Shown piece by piece: positions 25,179-34,372 of a stretch of DNA of 64,000 bases. Within the stretch, counting starts at the first letter, position 1. The number at the start of each line of letters is the position of its first letter. The DNA is from an uncultured Acidimicrobiales bacterium. Its GTDB lineage: Bacteria; Actinomycetota; Acidimicrobiia; Acidimicrobiales; SZUA-35. The position numbers and the translations under genes are program-made. A model generated the notes under the pieces. That model ran no database searches, had not been told where the DNA came from, and saw only the letters and a list, made by a program, of their open reading frames with translations. The stretch lies in contig CALIFY010000043.1 in the NCBI GenBank assembly GCA_938021675.1, positions 57,571 through 121,570 of the forward strand, written 5' to 3'.

Positions 25179-25203
25179 AAACTGGTCATTTCATGGCCAG
25201 TTT
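25179..25203. promoter_or_regulatory. inverted-repeat operator between WYL regulator and TIGR03086 gene
   Basis: AAACTGGTCA at 25179-25188 and TGGCCAGTTT at 25194-25203 are reverse complements at 9 of 10 positions with a 5-bp spacer. The element sits 18 bp from the regulator start at 25160 and 18 bp from the divergent start at 25222, so one site can control both genes. Regulator assignment is inferred. Confidence 0.7.
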
Positions 25204-25221
25204 GCGATCCATACTTTCGAT

Positions 25222-25893
25222 ATGACAGCAGAATCAATGCCTCCCACACCCGAGACATCGGCGCGCACAACGACGCCGACTACACCAGCTACTACCTCAC
25301 CAGTTACTACGGGGCCTCCCGACCCGCGGCACGGTTTCGAGACGGTCAGCGCCACGGTGGGTTCGCTCATCGCCGACGTCGAGTCGGGGTCGAACAGCGC
25401 CCTCGATGGGGCTACACCATGCCCCGATTTCACCGTCGCCGACTTGATCGATCACCTCATCATGGTGATGCGGCGGGTAGCCGTGATCGGCAACGGTGGT
25501 CATTTCGCCGAGATAGAGCAGGAGACCATCGGCGACGGCAGGGCTCACGCGTTCCGACGGGCAACCGCAGACGCCACCGCAGCGTGGACTGATACCGATC
25601 GGCTCGATCTTCAGTATGAGGTCCCGTGGGGCGAGATTCCGGGAACCGCAGTCGTGTATACCTACACCGCCGAAGTAGCGGTTCATGGCCACGACTTGGC
25701 AACGGCCACCGGACGTCCAATCGTGATAGACGACGAGGCGCTTCACGGAGCGTTGGCTGCCGCCAAGTTCCTCCCGGCTGAAGGTCGCGGCACTCCAGAG
25801 GTACCGTTCGATCCGGTCGTCGATCCAGGGCCGCGTGCATCGGTGCTCGACCAGTTGGCTGGATGGATGGGCCGCAAGGTCGAAACCAACTGA
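25222..25893 (+). CDS. TIGR03086-type metal-binding protein (mycothiol maleylpyruvate isomerase/DinB fold)
   Basis: A 223-residue protein of the actinobacterial DinB-like superfamily. Conserved points are LDGATPCPDFTVADLIDHLI with its metal-binding His, WGEIPGTAVVYTYTAEVAVH then GHDLATATGRP with the later His residues, and FDPVVDPGPRASVLDQLAGW near the end. Relatives bind zinc and some use mycothiol. The first 45 residues are a low-complexity Thr/Pro tract. It is controlled, by position, by the WYL regulator. Confidence 0.82.
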   Translation: MTAESMPPTPETSARTTTPTTPATTSPVTTGPPDPRHGFETVSATVGSLIADVESGSNSALDGATPCPDFTVADLIDHLIMVMRRVAVIGNGGHFAEIEQETIGDGRAHAFRRATADATAAWTDTDRLDLQYEVPWGEIPGTAVVYTYTAEVAVHGHDLATATGRPIVIDDEALHGALAAAKFLPAEGRGTPEVPFDPVVDPGPRASVLDQLAGWMGRKVETN

Positions 25894-26010
25894 CAGCGCA
25901 GGGACGCACCGCTAAGCTCAGGGAGGTGAAGTAACTGCGATGCCCTCGTCCGTCGAGCCCGGCCCGGTCACCGACCGGTACCGCCGGATCGTTCCCCGGA
26001 GGTCACTCGC

Positions 26011-27768
26011 GTGTCACGTATCGGTCCCTATGTCGTTGCCGTTGATCAGGTCTCGGTAGATCGCGCCGGCCGGCCAGTCCTCGTCGAGGTCACGGTTGAG
26101 TTCACCGAGCGATCTCGTACGGCCATCGTCGGCCCGAACGGCGTTGGCAAATCGACCTTGCTTTCGGTGGTAGCGGGCCGTCTCCAACCTGACTCCGGTC
26201 GGGTGACGGCTGCTCCGCCGACGGCAACGGTCGGTCTGTTGTCCCAAGAACTCGACCGCAGTGCAGCGCCAAAGGCCCCGTCGGTTCGTCAACTCCTGGC
26301 GGCGATGACCGGCGTGACCGACGCACAACTAGCACTCGAACGGGCGTCGGCCGCTCTCGCCAACGGTGGAGATGACAGTGTTGACGGTGGAGATGACAGT
26401 GTCGAGGGTCGAGATGAGAGTAGACATGAAGCGGCGATCGCCACCGCCTACGATGCTGCCCTCGATCGATTCCTCCGACTCGGCGCCCCCGACTTCGACT
26501 CAAGGCTTGACGAGGTGGCCCACGACCTGGGCCTGCGATCCTCGGTACTCGACAGGCATCCAGGTGTGCTCTCCGGCGGCGAAGCCGAACGGGTTGGCCT
26601 CGCCGCCGTTCTGCTCAGCCGGTTCGACCTCACCCTCCTCGACGAGCCGACGAACAACCTCGATCTCGATGGACTCGACCGGCTTGAGCGTTGGGTCGCC
26701 GATCATCTCGGTGGTTTGGTCATCGTCTCGCACGACCGAGCATTCTTGGAACGAACGGTGAAATCGGTCATCGAACTCGATGGGCACCATCGCACCGCCT
26801 CGGTCTACAACGGTGGCTGGGCCGCGTATCTGGACGAGCGCGCTCGCGCCCGGGCCATCGCCGAACGCCGCCATGCCGACTACATCGCAGAGCGAGACCG
26901 GCTGGCCTCTAGAGCGCAGACCCAACGGGAGTGGGTCGACAGAGGAACACGTCGTGCCCGAAAGTTTCCCGCCGACGGAGACAAGTTTCGCCGGCGGTTT
27001 CAGATCGAACAGGTTGAGCGTCTGGCCGCGAGATCGAAGGCCAGTCTGCGAGCGATGTCGAATCTCGAGACGGTAGACAAGCCTTGGCAGCCGTGGGAAT
27101 TGCAGCTCACCTTCGAGCAGGCGCAACGAAGCGGGGCCGTCGTCGCCGCCTTCGATGGCGTGGTGTTGCAGCGAGGCTCGTTCACGCTTGGTCCTATCGA
27201 CGCCGAGATCGGTTGGGCCGAGCGGGTGGCGATCGTCGGACCAAACGGCAGCGGCAAGTCAACCTTTCTCGATGCCATGCTCGGTCGTCTTCGTCCGGTA
27301 GCAGGGCGGGTGATCATCGGGTCTGCCGTTGTGGTCGGCGCGCTCGATCAGCGCCGGAGCGGTCTCGACGACGCAGATACTTCGGTGGTGCAGGTGATTC
27401 AGGATGCAACCGGGCTTGCCAAAGACGAGGCTCGTTCGTTGCTGGCCAAGTTCGGGCTCGACGCCGAAGCGGTATCCCGGCCCGCGTCGTCATTGTCACC
27501 GGGGGAGCGCACTCGAGCGCAGCTGGCCCGATTCCAAGCTGCTGGCGTGAACTTGCTCGTACTCGATGAGCCGACCAACCACCTCGATCTTGAAGCGATC
27601 GAACAGTTGGAGTTGGCGGTGCGCCGCTACGACGGAACGTTGTTACTCGTCACTCACGATCGACAATTTCTCACCAACGTCGAAATCACCAGAACCATCG
27701 ATGTCACGTCGGTTTCGGGCGACATTGGGACCGAGATTGGTGAGGCTGGCGCTGATCCACCGACGTGA
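26011..27768 (+). CDS. ABC-F family ATPase
   Basis: A 585-residue soluble protein with two ABC domains joined by a linker: Walker A GPNGVGKST and GPNGSGKST, signatures LSGGEAERVG and LSPGERTRAQ, and Walker B regions LLDEPTNNLDLDGL and LVLDEPTNHLDLEA. The linker contains the basic helical ABC_tran_Xtn region (RTQREWVDRGTRRARKFP-like). ABC-F proteins act on ribosomes, in translation control or antibiotic protection. GGAGG lies 8 nt before the GTG start. Residues about 119-139 are a repeat-encoded acidic insertion between the Q-loop and signature of the first domain. Confidence 0.92.
   Translation: MSRIGPYVVAVDQVSVDRAGRPVLVEVTVEFTERSRTAIVGPNGVGKSTLLSVVAGRLQPDSGRVTAAPPTATVGLLSQELDRSAAPKAPSVRQLLAAMTGVTDAQLALERASAALANGGDDSVDGGDDSVEGRDESRHEAAIATAYDAALDRFLRLGAPDFDSRLDEVAHDLGLRSSVLDRHPGVLSGGEAERVGLAAVLLSRFDLTLLDEPTNNLDLDGLDRLERWVADHLGGLVIVSHDRAFLERTVKSVIELDGHHRTASVYNGGWAAYLDERARARAIAERRHADYIAERDRLASRAQTQREWVDRGTRRARKFPADGDKFRRRFQIEQVERLAARSKASLRAMSNLETVDKPWQPWELQLTFEQAQRSGAVVAAFDGVVLQRGSFTLGPIDAEIGWAERVAIVGPNGSGKSTFLDAMLGRLRPVAGRVIIGSAVVVGALDQRRSGLDDADTSVVQVIQDATGLAKDEARSLLAKFGLDAEAVSRPASSLSPGERTRAQLARFQAAGVNLLVLDEPTNHLDLEAIEQLELAVRRYDGTLLLVTHDRQFLTNVEITRTIDVTSVSGDIGTEIGEAGADPPT
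26365..26427 (+). repeat. three 21-bp tandem repeats inside the ABC-F gene
   Basis: Units at 26365-26385 and 26386-26406 differ at few positions; the third, 26407-26427, is degenerate. They encode GGDDSV(D/E)-type acidic residues and keep the frame. This looks like slipped-strand expansion in a surface loop. Confidence 0.8.
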
Positions 27769-27824
27769 TGGGGTGGACGTGCCGACGTGGCTCGGAGAGA
27801 CACGGTGAGCATGACACGTCGCCA

Positions 27825-28949
27825 TCACCCGCCGAGCACTGCCCGCTCATCGGAGGCGTGGTCGTCACTCGGCGGGACTTGGACCGCTGGCTGAGCGTCG
27901 TCATCGAGGGCACCGGCGCCCCCCGTTTCGCGGACCACCCGGCTTGTCCAACCGACCCAGGCCACGGCTCCGAGCGGGATCGGCACGGCGAAGGTGAGGA
28001 ATCGGAACAGGAGCACCGCGGCCACTACCGCTCCCTGGTCGGCGTCGCCGACCGCGGTGAGAGCACTGGTGAGCCCGAGCTCCATGACTCCAAGACCTCC
28101 GGGCGTGAGCGGAAGCGCAGTGACCAACCGGCCGAAGGCCAGGGCGGCGAGGACCGCAGCCGAGCTGAGCTGAGCTGACGTCACTCCGACCGCCCGTAGG
28201 CAGATAACCAACAGAAGCCAGTATGCGATATGCCCAAGGAGCGTCCACGTTGTCAGACTCCGCCAGCGTTTTTTGAGCAGTGCAACGGTATCGGAGCGAA
28301 GGTTGCCGAGACGTTGGCTCCACCCTTGGCCGAGAAGCGGCAGACGGTCCAGGAGACCCCCGATCGCATCGGCCACGGTGGGGCCGGCCACGAGCACTGC
28401 CCCGAGGACGATGACGACGATGAACAGGGCGGTGCCAGCGATTGTGGCATTGACCAGGCCATCGGTCACCGGACGCTCGGTCGATAGCCAGAGGAGTGCC
28501 ACGAGGGGAGTACCGAATTTCACAAAGGTGTGCCACACACCGGTAACCACCACCGAGCGAACGATGTCTCTGGCCCGCAGACCGATCGATCGGTACATGG
28601 CCCATGTCATCCCGGTGGCGATTGCACTGCCGCCCGGCACCGTGTTGGTCACCGCCGATGTCGACCAGTCGACGGCCAGAGCGACCGGCATCGTCAATCC
28701 GGGGAGGGCCGCCCGCTGAGTGAGGGACGGCGCCACCAGGTTGAACGCGCCGACGGCGATGAGTGGAGCCAGGAACCGTGGTTCGGTGTCGGCCAGTGAG
28801 TGCCACACCGACTCGTAGGAAGCGAATCGGGGCAGGCCCCACACGAACGCGGCAACGATGATGGCCACGCCAAGAATCGACTTGGTTATCGGTGCCGTGA
28901 CCGCCCGCCGGAGGGCCGCGGCCACAGCGAGACACGCTGGTGGCATCAT
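27825..28949 (-). CDS. flippase-like integral membrane protein (YbhN/AglD, LPG synthase TM family)
   Basis: About 374 residues with eight or so hydrophobic segments and the family features VTNTVPGGSAIATGMTWAMY, RSVVVTGVWHTFVKFGTPLV and ALPLTPGGLGVMELGLTSAL. The family includes the membrane part of lysylphosphatidylglycerol synthase and lipid-carrier flippase candidates. GGAG precedes two adjacent ATGs (28949 and 28946); spacing slightly favours the second. It is convergent with the ABC-F gene and divergent from the methyltransferase-like gene. The transported lipid is unknown. Confidence 0.85.
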   Translation of the reverse strand: MMPPACLAVAAALRRAVTAPITKSILGVAIIVAAFVWGLPRFASYESVWHSLADTEPRFLAPLIAVGAFNLVAPSLTQRAALPGLTMPVALAVDWSTSAVTNTVPGGSAIATGMTWAMYRSIGLRARDIVRSVVVTGVWHTFVKFGTPLVALLWLSTERPVTDGLVNATIAGTALFIVVIVLGAVLVAGPTVADAIGGLLDRLPLLGQGWSQRLGNLRSDTVALLKKRWRSLTTWTLLGHIAYWLLLVICLRAVGVTSAQLSSAAVLAALAFGRLVTALPLTPGGLGVMELGLTSALTAVGDADQGAVVAAVLLFRFLTFAVPIPLGAVAWVGWTSRVVRETGGAGALDDDAQPAVQVPPSDDHASDERAVLGG

Positions 28950-29052
28950 GGTGCTCCATGCAGCCGGAGTGTGGCCGCGGCCCAATCATAGATTGTCAAT
29001 CGTCAGATATTTGGGCGGTCGCAGCCTTCCGGGGAGCGAGCGGAGGCGAGAA

Positions 29053-29742
29053 ATGAACCTCGACGTCCTCGACAGTTACGGTCCGTTTCTGGGTCGACGA
29101 GAGTCAAGTATGACGTTGGCCCTGCGGTCTCTCATCGGCCGTCAAGCTCCGGTGGTTGTCGAACTCGGAACCTCGAGAAGTTTCGTCGACGGAAACCACG
29201 AAGGGGTGATGAAGGCCGATCGATCGTATTGGAATCCCGACCGGCCGCAGGTGTGGGATTGGGGTGCCGGGATATTCAGCAGGGTGTGTGGCGAGACGAT
29301 CGCCGGTACCGACGCCGTACTCCACTCGGTCGACCCGTTCGACGACGCCATCCAAATAGCGAGAACGATGACCGCCGATGTCGATGCTCAGATCGAATTT
29401 CACCAAACGACATCGACCGAGTTCCTCGCCAACTTTGAACGGCCGATCGACTTGCTCTACATGGATCACGACGAGACGCATGAACGAGGGGCCTTACTCC
29501 ACTTGGATGACGCACGCTTAGTGATCGACAGCGACCTTATGGCCCCCGATGGTGTGATCGTTGTCGACGACGTCCACGTTCGTCACCGGTTTGTTGAACG
29601 AGCGATCCGTCTGGGACGCCGGGTAATGCGACGCAGCCATTGCCACCACGGGAAGGGCAAATACTCGATTCCTTACCTGGTCGCGAACGGGTTCCGCATC
29701 CAGCACGAGGGGTATCAGGTCGTGCTTGGCCGGAGCGGTTGA
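29053..29742 (+). CDS. class I SAM-dependent methyltransferase-like protein (Methyltransf_24 type)
   Basis: A 229-residue Rossmann-fold protein. PVVVELGTSRSFVDG is motif I, HSVDPFDD follows as the acidic loop, and DLLYMDHDETHERGALLHLD and APDGVIVVDDVHVRHRFVE match the Methyltransf_24/cephalosporin-hydroxylase-like group. GGAGG lies 6 nt before the ATG. It stands 81 bp upstream of a PhyH-type oxygenase on the same strand and may share its pathway. Substrate is unknown. Confidence 0.75.
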   Translation: MNLDVLDSYGPFLGRRESSMTLALRSLIGRQAPVVVELGTSRSFVDGNHEGVMKADRSYWNPDRPQVWDWGAGIFSRVCGETIAGTDAVLHSVDPFDDAIQIARTMTADVDAQIEFHQTTSTEFLANFERPIDLLYMDHDETHERGALLHLDDARLVIDSDLMAPDGVIVVDDVHVRHRFVERAIRLGRRVMRRSHCHHGKGKYSIPYLVANGFRIQHEGYQVVLGRSG

Positions 29743-29823
29743 CAACCGAGCCCGTCGCCGGTGTGCCCGGTAGTTGGTCGTCGTTCCTTGACGATTCGAA
29801 TCGGGGTGGGAGAAACTTCGGCA

Positions 29824-31065
29824 ATGCAATCCAACGGAGCGCCTCACCGTCGAGCCGGCCCAGACGAAGCCTGGCGCCGAGGTCTTCTTCCGGCGACGCC
29901 GGTACTCGACCCGAAGGCTTGTCGGCTCGATGACTTCCGAACCATCGTCGAGGTCGAAACCTCTCTTGGCGATTACCCACACGCGAGGCGCATCGACCAG
30001 GGGGCCGTGGTTTACGATCTACCGGCCCTGATTGCCGACGTCGAGGCAAAATCCGGTAGGGCCCCGTCGGCCGACCCTGCGATCCGGACGGAGATCGCCA
30101 CCGCGCTATCGGAGGGGCCCGGCATGGTCGTACTGGCGCAGGCGTTCGATCGCCAGGTGGTGGCCAGAGCGAGTGAGGTGTTCTTCCAGATCATCGCAGA
30201 CGAGCAGGGGACCGGTGGTGAGGTGGGTGATCACTTTGCCGAAGCGGGGGCCAACGATCGGATCTGGAATGCGCTGGAGAAGTTGGCGGTCGCCGATCCT
30301 GAGGTCTACGTCGACTATTACGCCAACGAGGGGGTGGCCCTTGGCGCGTTGTCGTGGCTCGGTCCGGCATACGCCGTCACGTCCCAGGTCAACGTGGTCA
30401 ACCCTGGGGGAACGGCGCAAGTTCCCCATCGGGACTATCACCTTGGATTCATGACTGAAGGGCGAGCGGCCGAGTATCCAGCCCATGCTCATCGGGCATC
30501 GCCAACCCTTACCCTCCAGGGGGCGGTCGCTCACTGTGACATGGAGGTGGAGACTGGACCGACCAAGTACCTCCCTGGTTCGCATCGCTATGAATTGGGC
30601 TACCTGGCGTGGCGACAGCCGGATTTCGTCGACTACTTTGCCGCCAACCACGTGCAGCTTCCCCTGGCACTTGGCGATCTTGTGCTTTTTAATCCCGCGT
30701 TGTTTCACGGGGCAGGGGAGAATCGAACGACCGACGTTCGTCGGATGGCAAACCTGCTGCAGATTTCATCGCCGATGGGGATTCCGATCGAGACTGTCGA
30801 TCGAGCCAGAATGGTTTTGGCCGTCTATGACTCACTGGCGTCGCGCCTCGATGGTGGCGTCGATCCACTGCTCGTCGGTCACGCTGCAGCGGCAACCGCC
30901 CACGGATACGCCTTTCCCACGAATCTCGACCGCGACCAACCTGTCGATGGGTTAACCCCACCAAGTCAGCTCGATCTCCTGGTCGACGCTCTCCAGCGCA
31001 AGATGTCCGCCGCCGACCTCGGCGCCGCCATGGACAGCCACGCCATGCGGCGGGTCTCGTATTAA
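29824..31065 (+). CDS. phytanoyl-CoA dioxygenase (PhyH) family protein
   Basis: A 413-residue Fe(II)/2-oxoglutarate oxygenase candidate. The iron facial triad is visible as HRD in VPHRDYHLGFM and the distal His in LFNPALFHGAGENRT, followed by the Arg that normally binds 2-oxoglutarate. The region GPTKYLPGSHRYELGY is also typical of PhyH proteins. GGGAG precedes the ATG at 29824 by 11 nt. The preceding methyltransferase-like gene may act with it. No substrate can be assigned. Confidence 0.82.
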   Translation: MQSNGAPHRRAGPDEAWRRGLLPATPVLDPKACRLDDFRTIVEVETSLGDYPHARRIDQGAVVYDLPALIADVEAKSGRAPSADPAIRTEIATALSEGPGMVVLAQAFDRQVVARASEVFFQIIADEQGTGGEVGDHFAEAGANDRIWNALEKLAVADPEVYVDYYANEGVALGALSWLGPAYAVTSQVNVVNPGGTAQVPHRDYHLGFMTEGRAAEYPAHAHRASPTLTLQGAVAHCDMEVETGPTKYLPGSHRYELGYLAWRQPDFVDYFAANHVQLPLALGDLVLFNPALFHGAGENRTTDVRRMANLLQISSPMGIPIETVDRARMVLAVYDSLASRLDGGVDPLLVGHAAAATAHGYAFPTNLDRDQPVDGLTPPSQLDLLVDALQRKMSAADLGAAMDSHAMRRVSY

Positions 31066-31108
31066 GGGCGACCAGCGCGGTACTAAGGGCGACCAGTGCG
31101 GCCCGAGG

Positions 31109-31876
31109 TCAGGACGAGCTGTACTCCGAGTCGGCGTCTGGCGAGATCCTCTCGTGCAGATGAACCGGGTCCTTGGTTTTTCGGCGAACGCCGATGTTCA
31201 ACACCTCGACGAAGACCGAGAAGGTCATGGCCGCGTAGATGTACCCCTTGGGGATTTTTTCTCCGAACCCTTCGGCGATGAGCGTCGTTCCGATCAACAT
31301 TAGAAACGCCAACGCCAGCATTTTCACCGACGGGTGTTGGTTGACGAATCGGTAGATGGAGCCGGAAGCTACCATCATGACCGCCACCGCGGCCAAGATG
31401 GCGATCACCATGACCGGCACGACGTCGGTGATGCCCACGGCGGTGATTACCGAGTCGATCGAGAACACCAGGTCGAGGAGCAGGACCTGTGTTATTACCG
31501 CGGCGAACGTCGGCGCAACCTTGGTTTCGCCGTGCTCGTCTTCCCCTTCCAGTTTGTGGTGGATTTCCTTCGTCGCCTTGTAGATGAGGAAGAGACCGCC
31601 GACCAAAAGGATGATGTCCTTGCCGCTAAAGCCTCGACCGAACAATTCGAACCAATCGTTTTCCAGCGAAATGATCCAGCCGATTGCGAGGAGCAGCAAC
31701 ACCCGCATTCCACCAGCGGCCAGGATCCCGGTCCGGCGAGCACGGTCTTGCTGCTCCTCGGGCAACTTGTTGGCCAGGATCGAGATGAAAACGACATTAT
31801 CGACGCCGAGGACGATCTCAAGTGTGAGGAGTGCCACCAGGGCACTCCATGCTGCGGGGTCAGTAAGCCACTCCAT
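31109..31876 (-). CDS. TerC family integral membrane protein
   Basis: A 255-residue protein with seven or so membrane helices and the two TerC signature acidic segments, LEIVLGVDNVVFISILANKL and LLLDLVFSIDSVITAVGIT, which contain the intramembrane Asp residues. A charged loop (KEIHHKLEGEDEHGETK) separates them. TerC/Alx-type proteins have been linked to manganese export and metalation of secreted enzymes. The ATG at 31876 fits the family; upstream in-frame sequence does not. No clear metal riboswitch is seen upstream. Confidence 0.9.
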   Translation of the reverse strand: MEWLTDPAAWSALVALLTLEIVLGVDNVVFISILANKLPEEQQDRARRTGILAAGGMRVLLLLAIGWIISLENDWFELFGRGFSGKDIILLVGGLFLIYKATKEIHHKLEGEDEHGETKVAPTFAAVITQVLLLDLVFSIDSVITAVGITDVVPVMVIAILAAVAVMMVASGSIYRFVNQHPSVKMLALAFLMLIGTTLIAEGFGEKIPKGYIYAAMTFSVFVEVLNIGVRRKTKDPVHLHERISPDADSEYSSS

Positions 31877-31959
31877 AGAGTCAGAAAAGTACACGGGCCG
31901 GATTGGTTTTGCACTGCATGGCTTTCTCGGCCCGGTGTAGGTCGGCTCCGACGTAGACG

Positions 31960-32337
31960 TTATGGTCCTCGCTGAGCGGGTGTGTCTTGGCTGAATACGT
32001 TGAGCCAACGTTCCTGCCGTTTGGACCAGAGCGACGACACAAACATTCGTTCCAGTTCGCCGTCCGGTGTCGTCCGGTACTGGGCTTCGTAGCTCAACAG
32101 CAGGTCGCCATCGGTGATCTCCTGGACCGATGGTGACAGGATCGAGTACTCGGCCATGCTTGGTCCGTCGGCGAGCTGTTGTCCATGCTGGGACCGATCG
32201 GCGAACCCGGTGGGATAGACGCCGAGAAAGCGCTCAGCGAGAAGTGCTTCGTCGGCGGCGCGGTCGCCATCCACCAGGGCTTGCCAAACCGCCGATTCGA
32301 GTTCGAGAACGAGGTCGAGCGGTGTTTGCTGAGTCAT
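31960..32337 (-). CDS. DUF4440/NTF2-like protein
   Basis: A 125-residue single-domain protein with a SnoaL/DUF4440 pattern: ELESAVWQALVDGDRAADEA at the start, then SVQEITDGDLLLSYEAQYRT and MFVSSLWSKRQERWLNVFSQ strands. The fold forms a cone-shaped pocket used as enzyme or as binding protein; nothing here identifies a ligand. It stands 83 bp upstream of terC on the same strand. Confidence 0.75.
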   Translation of the reverse strand: MTQQTPLDLVLELESAVWQALVDGDRAADEALLAERFLGVYPTGFADRSQHGQQLADGPSMAEYSILSPSVQEITDGDLLLSYEAQYRTTPDGELERMFVSSLWSKRQERWLNVFSQDTPAQRGP

Positions 32338-32436
32338 CGCACAAGTCTACGGATGACCGGTGGCTGGGAGTGATGAGACAGATTTGGAGTCGGAGAGGTT
32401 GACCTCAACAGAGGTTGAGGATCCATCGTCGCTTCA

Positions 32437-33486
32437 GTGTCGCCTGAACGATCCAGGAGTATCGGACCATATAGATATTTGGCCTACGACGACGCCCGGA
32501 GTGAACCGAATATCGTCGTCGATGGATCTCCAAACGCCGGGACGGTATGCACGCTGTCTCATTGGCCGGGCATCGCCCAACCACCAAACACCGATGTCGA
32601 TACCTCGGCCGAGATGGTTTTCGCCTACATCGACCACCCGTTGCAGCATCCCCCAGCTGAGGTCGTCACCAACAACCACTTCGATCAAGACGGTGCGGTT
32701 GGGTTGCTGGCTTTGATCGACCCATCGACCGCGCTGGCTCACCGAGAGCTGCTGGTCGATCTGGCGGCCGCCGGCGACTTCGGAGTCTTTCGGTCTCGCG
32801 CCGCGGCTCGTGCATCGATGACGCTCCACGCCATGGCCGATCCCATTCGGTCGCCATGGTCAGACCAGCTGATCGGCGATCCAGACGCTGATGCAGCATT
32901 GCTCTACCGGTCTGTGCTGCCGTTGCTGGCCGAACTTGTGGTCGACCCAATGCCGTACCGTCACCTCTGGGAATCCGAAGACGACGCGTTGTCAGCGTCT
33001 GAGCAAGCCATCGCTGGAGGCCGGGTCGTCATCTCTGAATATCCAGATCTCGATTTGGCGGTGGTGGACGTCGATGGTGCAGAACCGGCGCGAGTCGGCC
33101 ATCGTTTTACCCATATGAACCTTGGTCCTCTCCACCCGATGGCTATCAATAACGCCACAAAACGAAGCCGGCTATTGTTATGCCATCGGTCGACGTTTAG
33201 CTATGTCGATCGCTACGAGAGTTGGGTGCAGCTGCGGACACGCATCCCTCCGCCTCGGACAGACGTGCGACCGCTGGCTGAGGCACTGACCGGAGCCGAG
33301 GCCGGCGGTACCCGTTGGTGCGGCGATCCGCCGTCGAAGTTGATGCCGATCCTCTCGCACGACGGGTCCTCAACCTTGACATCGGAAGACGTCGTCGGAC
33401 ATGTGCAGCGTCACTTGCAAACCGCTCCTCCAGCCTGGAATCCGTATTGCGAATTCTCCACAACTACGCGTCGAGCAGGGCGATAA
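32437..33486 (+). CDS. conserved hypothetical protein (DUF6687-like)
   Basis: A 349-residue soluble protein. Recognisable conserved-looking stretches are PNIVVDGSPNAGTVCTLSHW, VVTNNHFDQDGAVGLLALID (a DHH-like HFDxDG segment), and LLLCHRSTFSYVDRYESWVQ. I believe this corresponds to the uncharacterised DUF6687 group, without certainty. The HFDQDG motif hints at a metal-binding hydrolase site. Start is GTG with no strong ribosome site. It is convergent with the repeat protein gene. Confidence 0.65.
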   Translation: MSPERSRSIGPYRYLAYDDARSEPNIVVDGSPNAGTVCTLSHWPGIAQPPNTDVDTSAEMVFAYIDHPLQHPPAEVVTNNHFDQDGAVGLLALIDPSTALAHRELLVDLAAAGDFGVFRSRAAARASMTLHAMADPIRSPWSDQLIGDPDADAALLYRSVLPLLAELVVDPMPYRHLWESEDDALSASEQAIAGGRVVISEYPDLDLAVVDVDGAEPARVGHRFTHMNLGPLHPMAINNATKRSRLLLCHRSTFSYVDRYESWVQLRTRIPPPRTDVRPLAEALTGAEAGGTRWCGDPPSKLMPILSHDGSSTLTSEDVVGHVQRHLQTAPPAWNPYCEFSTTTRRAGR

Positions 33487-34372
33487 ACGATTCTGCGGCG
33501 ACTATGCCACTTCGATCGAGGTGTTCAATAACGGCGGTCTCGACCTCTGGTCCGAATTCACCAGTAAGGGCGAGTCCGGCTTCAGACCTGGTATTGATCC
33601 TCCGCTGCACCCAGGTCACAAGATCTTCAGCGTTGGTGAAGCGCTCGGCGAACGATGCATCGAACGCCGACGTTAGACCGAGCCAGTTTTGGTTGAGCGC
33701 GGCCCTGGTCAGCCGGCCGATATCGCCGTCGGCCTCAACCCCGACCAGCTCTTGGAGTTCGCGGGTCAGCTCGTCCTTGGTTGGAATCATTTCTACCGCC
33801 GCCTTGTACTGCTCGTCGATGTAGTACCACCAGCCCTCTACCCGAAAGTAGAGGCGAACGTGGATCGTGCTTCCTCCGGTGGGAAGCGATTGGATCGTTG
33901 CGTTGTCGTCTGTGCCTGCGGACCGAGCGGAGAAATCAGAGCCGCCCACCGTCGACCCGACATACAGCCACCAACTCTCGACCGGCACCTCGCCAACCGA
34001 CCATTGGAACCGAACCCGGGAGTTCGTGAGGGTGGCGTCGGGAGTGGGGTCGACGATGGCTGGCAATCCGGGCGCCGATGGTGCGATGTAACGCTCGTCA
34101 AGAAACATCCACTGTCCGCCGGTCTTGTACCAGAGTCTGGCGAACACGTCGGAACCGTCGGTTGGAAGGAGGCCAACCGAGATCGATGTTGCGGCGCCGA
34201 CCGAGCGCGATGCGTACTGCGAGCCTCCTTCGCTGTCGCCGACGAAGAGCCATGCGCTTTCGACCGGTATCCCACCAAGGTCCCAACGAAACACCTGGAC
34301 CGCGGCCGAGAGCCGAGAACCCGGAGCCGGAGCGATGATGGCAGCTTGGGTCGGCGCCGCCGTGTCGGTCAC
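33464..34372 (-). CDS. two-repeat beta protein with C-terminal module shared with the adjacent amidase
   Basis: A 302-residue protein without a signal peptide. Two related segments of about 90 residues (VFRWDLGGIPVESAWLFVGD and VRFQWSVGEVPVESWWLYVG) each end in a W-Y-rich strand such as YIDEQY, resembling beta-sandwich modules that bind carbohydrate or wall. Residues about 205-302 (LTRELQELVGVEADGDIGRL to AAESFIALLDA) are clearly homologous to the end of the upstream amidase. The start overlaps the amidase stop by 4 bp (ATGA), so the two are coupled. Confidence 0.75.
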   Translation of the reverse strand: MTDTAAPTQAAIIAPAPGSRLSAAVQVFRWDLGGIPVESAWLFVGDSEGGSQYASRSVGAATSISVGLLPTDGSDVFARLWYKTGGQWMFLDERYIAPSAPGLPAIVDPTPDATLTNSRVRFQWSVGEVPVESWWLYVGSTVGGSDFSARSAGTDDNATIQSLPTGGSTIHVRLYFRVEGWWYYIDEQYKAAVEMIPTKDELTRELQELVGVEADGDIGRLTRAALNQNWLGLTSAFDASFAERFTNAEDLVTWVQRRINTRSEAGLALTGEFGPEVETAVIEHLDRSGIVAAESFIALLDA

